NCBI GenBank assembly: GCA_029216955.1 | Contig: JANAVB010009598.1 | Coordinates: forward strand, 23,866,322-23,930,321 | Reading direction: 5' to 3' | DNA from: Iris pallida | Lineage: Eukaryota; Streptophyta; Magnoliopsida; Asparagales; Iridaceae | DNA length: 64,000 bases | Shown here: positions 1 through 10,600 of the stretch, piece after piece | Layout: every line of letters starts with the position of its first letter | Position numbering within the stretch: position 1 is the stretch's first letter | Notes under the pieces: generated by a model | Told to the model about the DNA's origin: nothing | Database searches by the model: none | Seen by the model: only the letters and a program-made list of their open reading frames with translations | Position numbers and translations under genes: made by a program

Positions 1-84
1 GTTACGGGCACAGTACCCGTACCTGGTTGTCTTTTCTACCCTACCTTTAAATTTCGAGGACGAAATTTTCTAAGGAGGGAAGAT

Positions 85-3000
85 TGTGAAACCCATAAAT
101 TGTGTTTTATAATTAATGTTACTTTTAGTTTTTCAAAATTATTATTATTATTAATATTATTACTATTAAATATTTTTGAGTGGAAAATAGTTTCAAAATT
201 ATAATAACATGGATTTTTGGTTTCCGAGCCCAGACCTAGGCCCGAGTCCAATATTTTTCTATCCAATTTGGACTTGGTTAATCTTTTAAGTTAAAAAAAA
301 AAAACAATTTGGGCTGGTCCCGAAGGACCAGCAACTCCTCCCTTAGAATTAGTAAGCAGCTACCTATTCTTCCTACCCAAAACACTCTCCTCCATTCATC
401 TTCCAAACGTCACCCACTACTCTTCCCATTAATAACCTCCTACCTCTCCATCTCCCTCTATTTATTCACCACACAGCTACACGTTCACCATCACCACACT
501 CCCCCACTCTTTATTAACCACTTCCTCTCACCTCTACATCAGAGGAGAATACTCTCATCTTTTCAACCACAGAACTCTTTTCTCTCTCTCTTCTTCCACA
601 TTACTTCTGTGGAGAGAACTCCAGAAACCCATTCTCACTCAAAGCTCACCAACAGATCTCTCCCTCTCTCTCTCTATTCTCTCTCGAAGGGTTTCCCCTA
701 ACCGAAACCCTTTCCGAGCTCCTCCCGTCGACCGCCCATCTCCGGAGTGCCCCCGAGCCGCCGCCGCGCTTCTCCGTGCGTGCTCCCCTCCCGAGCCCGC
801 GACCCCTCGGCGGGACTTCCCCGTGGCCGGCGGTTTCCTCCCCGCGGCCAGAGCTCCCGCGGCTAGCCTCCCCGAGCCGCGACCCCGCCGCTGCCCTAGC
901 CTCCGCGGCATCCGCCGCCGTCCGCCGAGTCTTCGGCCGGCGACCCCCTCCGCGAGCGCCGCCTCCCGCGAGCGCCGCCCTCCGCGGCCATCCCGACCGC
1001 CCGCAGCGGCGGTGCTCCTCCCCGAGCCCGCAGCTCCCCGCTGCGCTGTCCGGCGCAGTCCAGCCGCGGCTCCACCGCTGTCAGAACCCGACCCCGCGCC
1101 CGTCGGCCCCGTCGCGTCAGCGCACCACCGGTCCCGAATCCCTCCGCGGATCTTCGCTGCCCCGCTGCTGTCCAGCGACTCCTCCCCGTCGCTGTCCGCC
1201 GCCGCAGCCGTGACCCGAGCCGCTGTCCGCGGTTCTTCGCTGTCCGTGCGTGTCTCCCTTCTGTGCGTGGCTGGATCTGGGATTCGCGACGTCGCTGTTC
1301 GGGATCTTCGACCTGCTGCCGAACTTAGTTTCAGATTATTCTCGAGTTTTTTCCGCAGCTCCCCGCCAACGGAATCTGGTAATTTCTGGATAATCATAGT
1401 AGTTCGTCCCCCGTAGAGTCGATGATGATAGATCGGTCCCCCGGTTCCCTCTCGGGAATCCGGATAGCTGCGTTATAATTTTCGTTTAGCTGCGTTAGTT
1501 TGATTTTCCTGTGTTTTTACTTGCTGGGTTGGTGTGAATTGGTTGATATTGGATTCCCGGACTTTTCGGGAATTATTTCTGTGGTGTTGGAATTTTGGTG
1601 GATATTTTTGTGGACCATTTTGGTTGGAAATGGGTTTTCCCTGGTTTGGGACATTTTGCAGGTGTTTGTTGGCGCGCTTTCCAGTTTTGGGTTTGTCCCG
1701 GAATAGAGGAAGTGCTGCCCAATTTTTACAAAATTATATTTTTAATTGATTTCAAAACTGGCTTTCGAAAATGATTTTCTAAACCGATTTTCGGGCGACG
1801 ACCGTACCGGTCTGTGGGCCCCGGCGAAATGCAAACGCACCGGTCCGACCGGACGTTGAGGCATAAACCGAATTTTGAGGAAAAGGACCGAGTCTGAGAC
1901 TCCTAGTTTTCTTTTATTTATTATTTTATTTTTAGGCTAAATATTATAGTCATTTAAATTCTGCATTTTATTTAATAATTCAGTCATTTTCTTATTTAAT
2001 GTAAAAAGGAAAATTTGTACCGGGCATAAGCCCACCCTAGGACCATTAGCTGTGCCAATGTATTTGTGTAGCATAGATTTATTTTTATTTCTGGTGGACG
2101 TGATTTGGGTGGTCTTTGGATTAGTTGCATATTCGTAGTTTAGAACGTAATTTGCTGGTTAATCACGAAGTTAGTTAAAATAAATAAAATAATATTAATT
2201 CACGATTTATCACTAAAAGAAATTGTATTTTTATAGATATATTACAAAAACACAAAGTTTTCCAAAGATAATTGGTTCTTATTATTTTTCCAAATAATCA
2301 AATTAACCGGTTTAATCAACGCACGTAGTTGCGACGTAATCGTTAGCTGTAAATTAATACAACTTAAAACCTGACTAGGATTTACTACTAGAGATTGCAA
2401 CTAGCACACTTAGTCTGGTTATACAAAGGATCTAAGTCGAGTTCTCAACTGTAGGAACTCGAAGTTACAACTGACGTTCCTCCTCGGTACCGACTCGTCT
2501 ATCCAGTCATTCTAAAACAAAGGCAAGTGCAGTTATGTCTATTTGATAATTTATCTAGTAAATGTTTTATTGCAATTTTAAACCATATTGCTACACGGAA
2601 CTCTCTCCTAGAGTTCGAATATTGACTCATTGATTGAATCTGATTGACTCGGGATATTGGGGGAGTAGTGTAGCGTCTATGACCAATACCCCTATATTGC
2701 ATCATTGATTGTGCGAGCTGATTCCTCATATACACGGGGATAGGCCGGACCGTATCATTAGGATATAATTGAATCATCCCAAGCCGGTCATAGTTCGTTA
2801 CCTACTCAAATCACACTGTTTTCAATTGTAGAATTGTGAAAAATATTGTTAAAGTATTTCAAATTGTTTAACATTGCAAATTTCAAATTATTATTTGAAT
2901 TATTGGATATTCGTAATTGTACTTTGCTCCCTCCTGACTGGAGACCCAACATTTTAGGTATCACTGATGAGACTTTGTTACGCGATCCCAAGACGAGGAA

Positions 3001-3250
3001 TTCGAGATTGCTGAGCTGTTTGCCTAGAGTTTTCTTTTATTCATGATGTATAAAAAAAATGGTTTAAGTTGTATCTTTTATTTCATGTAAAAGTTTAATA
3101 AAGTTTTAAATTTCCGAATGTTGAGTTGTGACAAATATCATGTTGTTGTATGGTTACCTGCTACTGAACAGCTTACTGCCGCCGTCTCAACAACGGTGCA
3201 GGCTGGGCATGATCCGATTCGACCCAAGCAATTGGGACCGGGTCGTGACA
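85..3250 (+). repeat. 3' LTR of element G
   Basis: A 3166-bp LTR bounded by TGTG...GACA. It begins AT-rich, has a CT-rich stretch with a CTCTATTTATTC box near 455, then a very GC-rich block (about 720-1330), and is AT-rich again to its end. Open frames here (for example 776-1213 and 823-1416 on plus, 639-1397 on minus) are Pro/Arg/Ala-rich or low complexity. They follow base composition and I do not call them genes. Between 1420 and 3250 I see no coding sequence and no internal tandem repeat. Confidence 0.75.
720..1330. other. GC- and CpG-rich block inside LTR G
   Basis: About 600 bases of C/G-rich sequence dense in CG dinucleotides (repeated CCGCCG, CCCCGAGCC and CTCCGCG words) stand in an otherwise AT-rich LTR. 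They lie just downstream of a CT-rich leader-like stretch, so they probably fall in the transcribed R/U5 part. Long frames are open on both strands because the block lacks A/T-rich stop codons. A similar GC-rich block lies in the reverse-oriented H pieces (40240-40740 and 43280-43600). Confidence 0.7.
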
Positions 3251-3358
3251 GTGTGGTGTTGACGACGGAATGGGAGTTTTTGCATGGTCGGCCGACGACG
3301 AATCAACGGCTGGTTTCTTCCCCTTGTTGCTAGCGGCGGATGATTTTTTGGGAGCCAT
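3251..3358 (-). pseudogene. N-terminus of an antisense ORF of element D, cut by element G
   Basis: The minus strand opens at an ATG at 3358 and encodes about 36 residues before the LTR of G cuts it at 3251. The open frame then runs meaninglessly into G to 3173. The peptide is basic and Ser/Lys-rich at its start (MAPKKSSAASNKGKK) with no recognisable domain. I favour this start because a TATA-type box lies about 90-105 bases upstream with an ordinary CT-rich leader between them, and no in-frame ATG precedes it. By position it is likely the first exon of a Tat-type antisense protein like that of F. The matching exon of F is outside the window, so homology cannot be shown. A captured host gene is the alternative. 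Confidence 0.45.
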
Positions 3359-3448
3359 CGGATCAAAGTGAGGGTTTTGAAGAAAGACAGGGCAAAGGAA
3401 TTCGAGATTGCAAAAAGATGAGTAAAAGTGTTTTCTCTCTCCGAAGAA

Positions 3449-3462
3449 CCCTATTTATAGGG
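3449..3462 (-). promoter_or_regulatory. TATA-type promoter of the antisense ORF of D
   Basis: On the minus strand the sequence reads CCCTATAAATAGGG, a good plant TATA box. It is nearly palindromic and so could also be read on the plus strand. A start site about 30 bases downstream would give a leader of roughly 60 bases before the ATG at 3358. Upstream on the minus strand are several GCGTAAAA motifs (plus-strand TTTTACGC at 3490, 3551 and 3576), the same motif that fills the adjacent LTR. Confidence 0.5.
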
Positions 3463-3489
3463 AAATTTCAAATCGATTGAAATTCCAGA

Positions 3490-4363
3490 TTTTTACGCCG
3501 ACTGTTGGATATTTCCCGCTTTTATGCGGATGACTATTGCGTATCCCAAATTTTACGCTGACTGGTCAAATCTCAACTTTTACGCTGCTGTTCAAAGTGT
3601 TTCGAATTATGAAGACATTCGAAAACTTTGAAGGGGGTCTTGTAGGAGCGTAAAAAGTGTTTCACAGAATGAGTCAAAGTGATAGATCATTCTACTCAAA
3701 TTGATCTACTTTAAACCGCAGGGAGGTTAATTACTTTACGCCCAAGACAAGGCTAATCGCTTTTTATGCCTAAAGCAGCCGGGGTCAAGACAATGGTTTT
3801 ACGCCTAAGATAGGCTAACCCTCTTTTTACACTGGACAAAGCTGTCAAAGTCTCACATTTAATGCAAAGTCTGACATGAAGATATTGATGATGGCATATA
3901 CCACAAATTTTGAAGGGATTTGTTTTATACAGAGACCAATGTTGTCGTTTAGTATGTGGACTGAGCTACGTTATGCTCACACTATGGCTTCTTTTACGCA
4001 CGAAGATTATATGAGTTTTCACGCTCGAAAGTCGACGTGTGCGTAAAGTCTATTTGGGCTAATTTACGCTCAAGGTTATTTAATAACCACTTTACGCAGG
4101 AAATCTATGACAGGGCTGTTTTACGCCTAGTCTACTATTTTACGCTCAGAGTACATTGGGGTTGTTTTACGCCCTATTCTTCTTCATCAGTTGAGAACGT
4201 GGTCTGCCTACATGGCTTTTATGCCATACATCTCGAAGAACGTGTGTATGTGCATCCTATTCTTACTGAAATGATGGGACACGTGTCAACATATATAGTC
4301 GATGACTTCAGTCGTGGGTGGCAGTTATTAGCGTAAAGGCGGAACTTTTGCTGAGTTTTTACG
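3490..4363. repeat. Dispersed TTTTACGC motif cluster
   Basis: The heptamer TTTACGC, usually within TTTTACGC, recurs about a dozen times on the plus strand between 3490 and 4363, with three copies reversed (GCGTAAA near 3648, 4041 and 4331) and some decayed copies (TTTTATGC, TTTTTACAC). Spacing is irregular, so it is not a simple tandem repeat. The cluster starts in the upstream region of the antisense promoter, crosses the purine tract/LTR boundary at 3641 and ends just before the plus-strand TATA box at 4380. Confidence 0.7.
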
Positions 4364-4760
4364 CACAAGAGCCCAAGTCTATAAATAGACTTATTTTCTC
4401 ATAAGACACACACACAGAGACAGGAGGAAAGACAGAGAGATTAGAATTCAGAGATTTTTGATTCCCTAGAGCATTCTTCTTTAACCTTTCTTTCAGAACA
4501 GAGTGAAGCAAAGCAGGAAAGCATTCGGCCTCGCCATCAGTGTCCAAGTGCGTCGATACCTTTCTGGTGACTTAGTTCTTCCAAGTTGTTCATCTTCAAG
4601 CATCGATCTTCATCATCATCGTATGGTCCAAGGAACAAAGTGATCATTTACAGATCAGACTTCTACAGCAATACTTTCCCAGAATCAAATTTGTACTTCT
4701 TGTACTCTTTCTCGTTTTATTTTCAAAATCCGACTTCCAGGCATTTTGTTAAGTGAAACA
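3641..4760 (+). repeat. 3' LTR of element D
   Basis: A 1120-bp LTR from TGTAGGAGCG to GTGAAACA, directly after the purine tract at 3630-3640. U3 holds most of the TTTTACGC cluster. A TATA box at 4380 is followed by a leader with a short CA run, and the end carries TTTGTACTTCTTGTACTC-like sequence typical of a plant LTR polyadenylation region. The right boundary is fixed by resumption of A LTR homology at 4761. The five bases TATGG (4761-4765) should be one copy of the target duplication. Confidence 0.6.
4380..4387 (+). promoter_or_regulatory. TATA box of the LTR of D
   Basis: TATAAATA within CTATAAATAGAC, about 740 bases into the LTR and 380 bases before its end. It follows directly on the TTTTACGC cluster, so U3 is roughly 3641-4410. 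With the minus-strand TATA at 3449-3462 it forms a divergent promoter pair about 920 bases apart. Confidence 0.55.
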
Positions 4761-5807
4761 TATGGATCTCTTCATGCGATGTTATCCCCCTCGGGCGCAT
4801 CAGGTACATTGTGTCATATGCGTTTCACTTTCATCATGTACTCCTGTGATTTCACCATATATGTACACTCCTGTGAATCATGTACTCTCATGTTCACGGA
4901 GCCCTCATGTATACTATCATGTGCACCCTTTCATGGGCCTCCATGTGATATCATGTACAATAACATAACCTGCTTAGATCCTTGTGTATTGATTAGGGAA
5001 AAACGGAGGAGTGCTAGTAGTCATGTGAATAATTCCATAGTAGTGTAGATCATGTGAAACTCTTTAGTGTAGATCATGTACAAATCTGTCATGTTCACAT
5101 GTGCTATCCTGTACTCTATATCACTAGCCACTATTAGTTTTCTATATACAGTAGCTATTTACATACAGTTTTCTTCTTTTACATCATGTATTTTCTTTCA
5201 GTTTCCTGTATCTTACTCTACTGCATGTTTGTATTTTCTAACCTGCTATGAACTGTTGAGATGTATTGTGCTCGCTCCTGTCCTGACTGGACCTGTTGAA
5301 AATATTACAGAGGACGAGAAGGAGGCCTGTGTGGATACCTTCTACGGGGCAGCCCTAGACGACACTTGCGAGCTGGACTCTCAGGAGGACCCAGCTCTAG
5401 CTGAGGACATTACCTCCATTGCCTAGACTAGCTTAGTTAGGCTTATCTTACTTATGTTGTCTTGAGACTGTTTTAGCTAGACTTTATTTCAGTCTTGAGA
5501 TTTTGAGTTGTATATATTCTTTCATATTCAGTAGCTGAGACCATGTATTTCTGGATATTGCTGAGATGTTATCTTAGACTTTCTGATCACCTGTATTTCC
5601 TTGAGTTCTATATCATATCTTGCTTTCTTCTTCCTTAGTTGTGATTGAGTTTATTTACTGCTATGTCACCCCATTCGGGGAGTATAAAATGCTTAGAATT
5701 ATATTGTTAGATGTTGTGACCTAGGATAGCGTTCTACCGCCGACACTGCGGCGTAGGCTGGACGTACCCACGTCTCATGCACTTATTCTAGGGTACGGGT
5801 CATGATA
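4761..5807 (+). repeat. 3' part of the 5' LTR of element A
   Basis: It aligns end to end with 23899-24946. Its last bases are CATGATA where the sister LTR has CGTGACA, two transitions that destroy the canonical CA terminus. A reading frame of 116 codons (5076-5426) is open here and in the sister LTR (24214-24564), with an acidic C-terminal end. A conserved hairpin lies at 5734-5756. No other gene-like content is seen. Confidence 0.85.
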
Positions 5808-6052
5808 TATTTTTAGTGGTAGCCCACGCAGGTCTAGACTAGAAGTGTAGTGGTATTCGAACCAGAGTATCACTACAGCCTGCAGTAGGATATAGGACAT
5901 TAATTTTTAAGGTACTCAATCACATTAGGAAAAATTCTTTTATTGCCATCTAAATCCTTACTGTCAATCGATTCTTTTGAATTTTAACTGTCTGCCTTTG
6001 TTATATCGCTTCTTTCTCAGAAATTGATACTCTTATTTGGTCTATCTTCAGG
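5808..6052 (+). other. Leader of element A with primer-binding-like box
   Basis: Nine bases after the LTR end is TGGTAGCCCACGCAGG (5817-5832). It starts with TGG, as a tRNA primer-binding site must, and matches TGGTGGCCCATGCAGG at the same place in B (11913) and E (49405) apart from two transitions. It is not the initiator-Met site. The remaining leader is non-coding up to the gag start at 6053. Confidence 0.5.
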
Positions 6053-7645
6053 ATGATGGAGACTCGGTCGCACCGTACCATTCATGGGGATGTTGTAGAG
6101 GGGTCTGCTACCTCTCAGCCAGTTCAGCAGAGACAGAAGACTGCAGCTCCTGCCACCTCTGCTCGTATTGAGGCTCCAGCAGCAGCAGCAGGGGGTATGC
6201 CTCTACCGGCTCGGAGGCAGGACCCAGTCATCGCAGAGGAGCCCTTCCAGCAGCCGCTGCCTATAGGATACGTGGATGTGGCACGGATGTTCGCATATTT
6301 CTAGCAGGTCATGGACCGGCAGCAGGCTCGACAGGACAGGGGCATGGAGTTGGCCCTTACGACAGTCGCAGCTCGACCAGTGGTTCAGCAGCCGAGGACA
6401 CCGGAGATAGAGCAGTTCCAGAAGATGAGCCCCAGAGACTTCCTGGGGAAAGAGGGGATTCTATATGTTGATGAGTGGATCGAGCATATAGAGGAGATCT
6501 TCCGCCTGGCCCGGATACCGGCAGATCTCCAGATTGAGGTAGCAGCTAGCTGGATGCGAGATCTTGCTCGCACCTGGTATCAGTCAGACACCAGGGTGGA
6601 GGTAGCTGGGCAGACTTGGAAGGAGTTCAAGGGCTTCTTCAAGAAGAAGTTCTTTCCAGATTCAGCGCTCAGAGCCTTAGAGTCGCAGTTCGAGAGCCTA
6701 GTTCATGAGAGCCTGTCAGTGGAGGAGTACGCTGGGGAGTTCGGCCGCCTCGGCAGGTTCGTAGATGGCTTGAGCGAGACGGCAAAGGCCCAGAGGTTCC
6801 GGAAGGGTCTGGTCAAGGAGGTCAAGTCCTTGACCAAGGGCAACAGGGATGCCACTTTTGAGGAGATTCTGACGGGAGCCTTATTGGCAGAGGATGATCT
6901 TGAGCTTAGGCTCAAGAGGGGGCGAGACCCAGTTGGGGGCAGCAGCAGCGGAGGCCAGGCCAAGAGGCCTCACTTCCAGCACCAGCAGCCGAGGCAGTTC
7001 CAGCCGTAGCCGATCCAGCAGAGGCCAGTTCACCAGCAGCAGTTTCAGCACCAGGCACCCAGGCAACAGACAGTCAGTTGTACATTCTGCAAGAAGCCAG
7101 GGCATGGATGGCACGAGTGCAGGAAGAGGCTCGAGAAGTGCCTTCTTTACGGAGCGGCAGATCACCAGCTGAGGGATTGTGCTAGGTTTGGAGGAGGAGC
7201 AGCCCAGGAAGGAGGAGCCAGGGCTCCAGCAGGCCAGCAGCGGGGACCAGCCCTGCCGACACAGCAGCAGAGGTTCGTCCAGCACCAGCAGCAGGCCAGG
7301 GGAGGCCAGCAGGGGCGAGGATTCGCCATAGCAGCAGAGGATGCGGCGGCCATCGGAGAGCTGATCGCAGGTTCGATCTTTCTCGACTCCAGTCCAACTT
7401 TTACATTATTCGATTCTGGTGCTTCGCATAGCTTCATATCAGTATCTTTTGTGTTTAGACACGGTATCGTAGCTGAATCATTGCCTAGGACTTACAAGAT
7501 CATGATTGGGGGTGGCATTATCCTCGTGAGTGATGTTTGTAAGGGTCGGAGTGTAGTTTTGGGAGGCCGTGAGTTGGAGGTGAGCCAGCTCGTAATGCCA
7601 TTGCCGAACTACTACGATATAGTACTCGGTATGGATTGGTTGAGA
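6053..7645 (+). pseudogene. gag: gag-protease region of element A (split pol)
   Basis: One frame runs from the ATG at 6053 to the B insertion, broken only by TAG at 6302 and 7007. Encoded are a Gln/Ala-rich N-terminus, the retrotransposon gag core (LARTWYQ, WKEFKGFFKKKFFP, LVHESLSVEEYAGEF), a CCHC zinc knuckle CX2CX4HX4C near 7079-7120, a second knuckle with its second Cys changed to Tyr (CLLYGAADH), and the start of the aspartic protease with the catalytic [10 protein letters not shown] (about 7405-7434). Gag forms the virus-like particle and the knuckle binds RNA. The protease continues after B at 17980 (GMDWL from the left, SRHHASIDC from the right). Both stops lie where CAG is expected. 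Confidence 0.85.
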
Positions 7646-10600
7646 TGTCAACCCCTTGACCAAATTTTCTCCTAAATTTTTTTATTTATTATTATTTGTC
7701 TCACATATAAAATTATTATGCTTGGTATTATTTTGTTTCACTTTAAATACCAAAGGGGTTCAAATAAAAAGTAGTGTAATGACAGGGGCCTTAATGCAAA
7801 GGGCCATTATTCATATATTCCCTTTTAAACCGAAACCCCAACTGTTATGAATTCAATTTGAATTCAAAACAACAGATCAAATTCAAATCTTCAAGGAGAT
7901 CAAATCGAATCTTTTCGATTTTCCTTCGGGATGTCATATAGGAGTACTTATACGGGGGCTTGCAGCCAAACCCCTCAACCCTGTATTGAAATTCAATATG
8001 AATTCATGATAACTCTCACCTAAAGTTAGATGAGATTGAATCAGTTCTTCTGATTTCCTCTAGGAGACCAAAATGGGAATCAGAGTAATAATAGGGGTTT
8101 CAGTGCAAGTTCTTTATTTTGAATTTTCCTGCTACTAACCGACTCCCCAAACCCCTCAACTTATTTGAAATCTCAGCTGATTACATCAGGTATAGATTGA
8201 AATCTTTTTGAATAGGATTTGAAACCCAATGATAAAGTCTGCCAGTTTCAAATAAACCGACCCCCTTATCCTTATCCCCCGCTCATATATATATATATAC
8301 TGATCATGAGATTCCTGATCTCTGATTCGAGCAAGAGGGAGAGAGAGGAAACCCTAGAGAGACTCCTGACTTCTGTCGAGCAACAGGGAACAGAGAGAAG
8401 GAGCCCTAGCGTTCTCTGCTACCAACGAAAGATTGAGGAATCCCTCCAGATCAGAAGTGTTGCATCGAAAGGTATGTAAACCCTTCCTTGTTCCTGCCAA
8501 ATCCTGTCTAATATAGAGCATTCAGTAGACTAGAATTGAGGTGGGGCTTAGCTAGATGGAAGAACAGGGGATGTGCGATAAATCTGAAATCAAAAGAAAT
8601 ATCCACACATACCAGTACCCAGAAGTATCAAGCCCAGTATTATACCATCTGCAAATCCTGTGGATACTCGAAGAGTATCAGTAGAAATCGGATACCAATG
8701 GTATGTTCTCAAGAACAAATCAGTCTTAAGGGTCGGGCATCATATTGATACCTAATAAACGAGGGCAATTACTGTGTATTAGCTGTTGTGATTGAATGGT
8801 TAAGACTTATATTTTGAGTTGTCATATATAAGACATGTTTTCAATTGCGTTAATATTTAGCAGTACATTTCAACATAATTTGTTGAAGTCGATAAAGACT
8901 ATCTTGCGGTTTGCTTCACTAGGCACACATCTCAGGAGTATCCTCTATTTGATTCATTTCCTTCCTGTTGTTGGTTATCTCGCTACTTTACATTTTTCTC
9001 TTGGTTTCCTGAGCCTCTTGTTATTCATAGAGATAATTAGAAAAGGTCAACTGTAGAATGTGGGGGTGTTCCTCCAGAATTAGGGATAGAGAATAGGTTA
9101 TTATAGATGATTAACATGGATAAATTTCCTCATCTATGCTCCGGATCAAATCTAACCATCATAATTTGTTTCAACCTTTCCGCCAGATGGCCAAGGCTAA
9201 TAAATCTTGGTCCTGATATGATCAAATTATAGTAATTGATTTGCCTATGGATGATACAGGACTATGCTTTGGTTTCTGATTATAATCGAGGACACCTCAT
9301 CTACTTTTCTGTCATATTTTGTTAGTAATTTGTGTCTGTATAACTTTTATCTTTGTTGTTCATAGTCTATATCATTAGCTTCAAACTGAGCTCTCAAACT
9401 ATTTACAATTTATCCATTCATTCCTCTTTTGGACATGTGACACCTGCCTTTCTTATTCTATGTTAGGCTTCTCTCTTATATTGTAGATTTTGGCATTGGA
9501 GATCACATTGAATTGTTTTTGTCATATGTAACAGCAAATGTGAATATGTTCTCTGATAACAGGATACCTATATATATATATAATCCTTTGTATCACTTAG
9601 ATGTCATATGAGATTTCCCCTAAACCAATGAGAGTTGATTCTAAAATTTCTGACGGGTATCAATAGATTCTACCATTTGACCATACAGTCCAGCATATAA
9701 ACCAGGACAACATGGTTTCTTCGACACATAACATTATATGATCAGACTAGTCAGTAACCTATTCCCTAGGAATCAGGTATTCGGGAATACCAATGTATTT
9801 CGACACTGTAATACAACTCTCTGAAGAACAGAGTTACCAAGAGGTATACCAAATCGATATTGAGGGTCACTCGGGCCAGCCTGGTAACAGGCTTGACACA
9901 CACAGGTTGACAATACCCCTAGGTATCAAACACTATTATTCATCTGATACTAAGGGCCTAGAGTCTTTTGACTCCTAAATAAAACACCAGGTAGCAATAT
10001 GATAATGGGGAATATGGGTTTTGAGATGCTAAGTTAGTGACTGTCCTATTTTCAACCGAAACTCTGCAATCGAGTTGAAGCTAAACCTGGACAGCAGTAA
10101 ACTTAGGGGAGGTGTTTCATTAGTAATGGGAATTGAACTCGAAGTCCTTTCAAGACCAAAATCTTAACCTGATAGCTTAGACTCATAAGCAGTTTGTATT
10201 ACTTCTAATATTGCTGATGTTTACTTAATCCCACCTCTATTTGTGTGGATTAAGGATATGACACTGGTGATGACACTACTAAAGATAAATGTTGCTGTAC
10301 TGAAAACCCAATATGGTAATTATGGTGGATGGGGTTCAATAAAGAGTAAAGGCCTGAAGGATTTTCCTTTACTTTAATGGTTCAAATATGTTATATAAGG
10401 GTAACTTCTAGGCTGTCTTGATAGCAAGAGTATGTGCATAAAACAGATACGGTAGGAAAGGATATCAGTAATGGATATGGGTAAGTCCCACATATGAGGA
10501 ACACATGTAGACAAACATGATGTATACACTAGACATGAACTATAAGTAACATAGAAGGGTCGTCTATCAGGCCAAGGAAACCAAGTTGATGTAGGAATTG

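Larger units (their letters stand above)
1..3250 (+). mobile_element. 3' end of a Tekay-type Ty3/gypsy element (element G)
   Basis: Only the last 84 bases of the internal region and one full LTR lie in the window. The rest of the element is to the left. Bases 50-67 hold the palindrome AATTTCGAGGACGAAATT, followed by a purine-rich tract (AAGGAGGGAAGA, 72-83) that primes plus-strand DNA synthesis in this group, and then an LTR that starts TGTGAAACCC and ends GGTCGTGACA. The same palindrome, purine tract and LTR order is seen in elements A and B of this window. The insertion cuts the short antisense reading frame of element D at 3250/3251. The target duplication cannot be checked because the left end is outside the window. 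Confidence 0.8.
3251..4760 (+). mobile_element. 3' end of a Tat-like Ty3/gypsy element (element D)
   Basis: Read left to right this holds the first codons of an antisense ORF (3358 to 3251, minus), its TATA-type promoter (minus), a purine tract GAAGGGGGTCT (3630-3640), and an LTR beginning TGTAGGAGCG and ending GTGAAACA. An antisense ORF lying between pol and the 3' LTR is a known feature of some Tat-lineage elements, and element F in this window has one. D has no pol sequence here, so the lineage is inferred from layout alone. Its right edge joins exactly to sequence homologous to position 23899 of the 3' LTR of A, which shows that D interrupted the 5' LTR of A. Confidence 0.6.

Noticed and set aside
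36..266. Minus ORF of 76 codons at the window start
   Set aside because: It crosses the purine tract and LTR start of G and encodes an Asn-rich low-complexity peptide from an ATT/AAT run.
639..1416. Overlapping long ORFs on both strands in the LTR of G (up to 252 codons)
   Set aside because: They are Pro/Arg/Ala/Gly-rich on every frame, have no domain, and follow from the lack of AT-rich stop codons in a GC-rich LTR block.
3118..3358. A host gene interrupted by the LTR of G
   Set aside because: A short basic ORF start next to a purine tract and LTR fits the antisense ORF of a Tat-like element better, and no host exon structure is visible. It is kept only as an alternative.
6385..7437. Minus-strand ORFs over gag of A
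   Set aside because: They are shadows of the gag-protease frame, whose motifs (gag core, [12 protein letters not shown]) fix the plus strand as coding.
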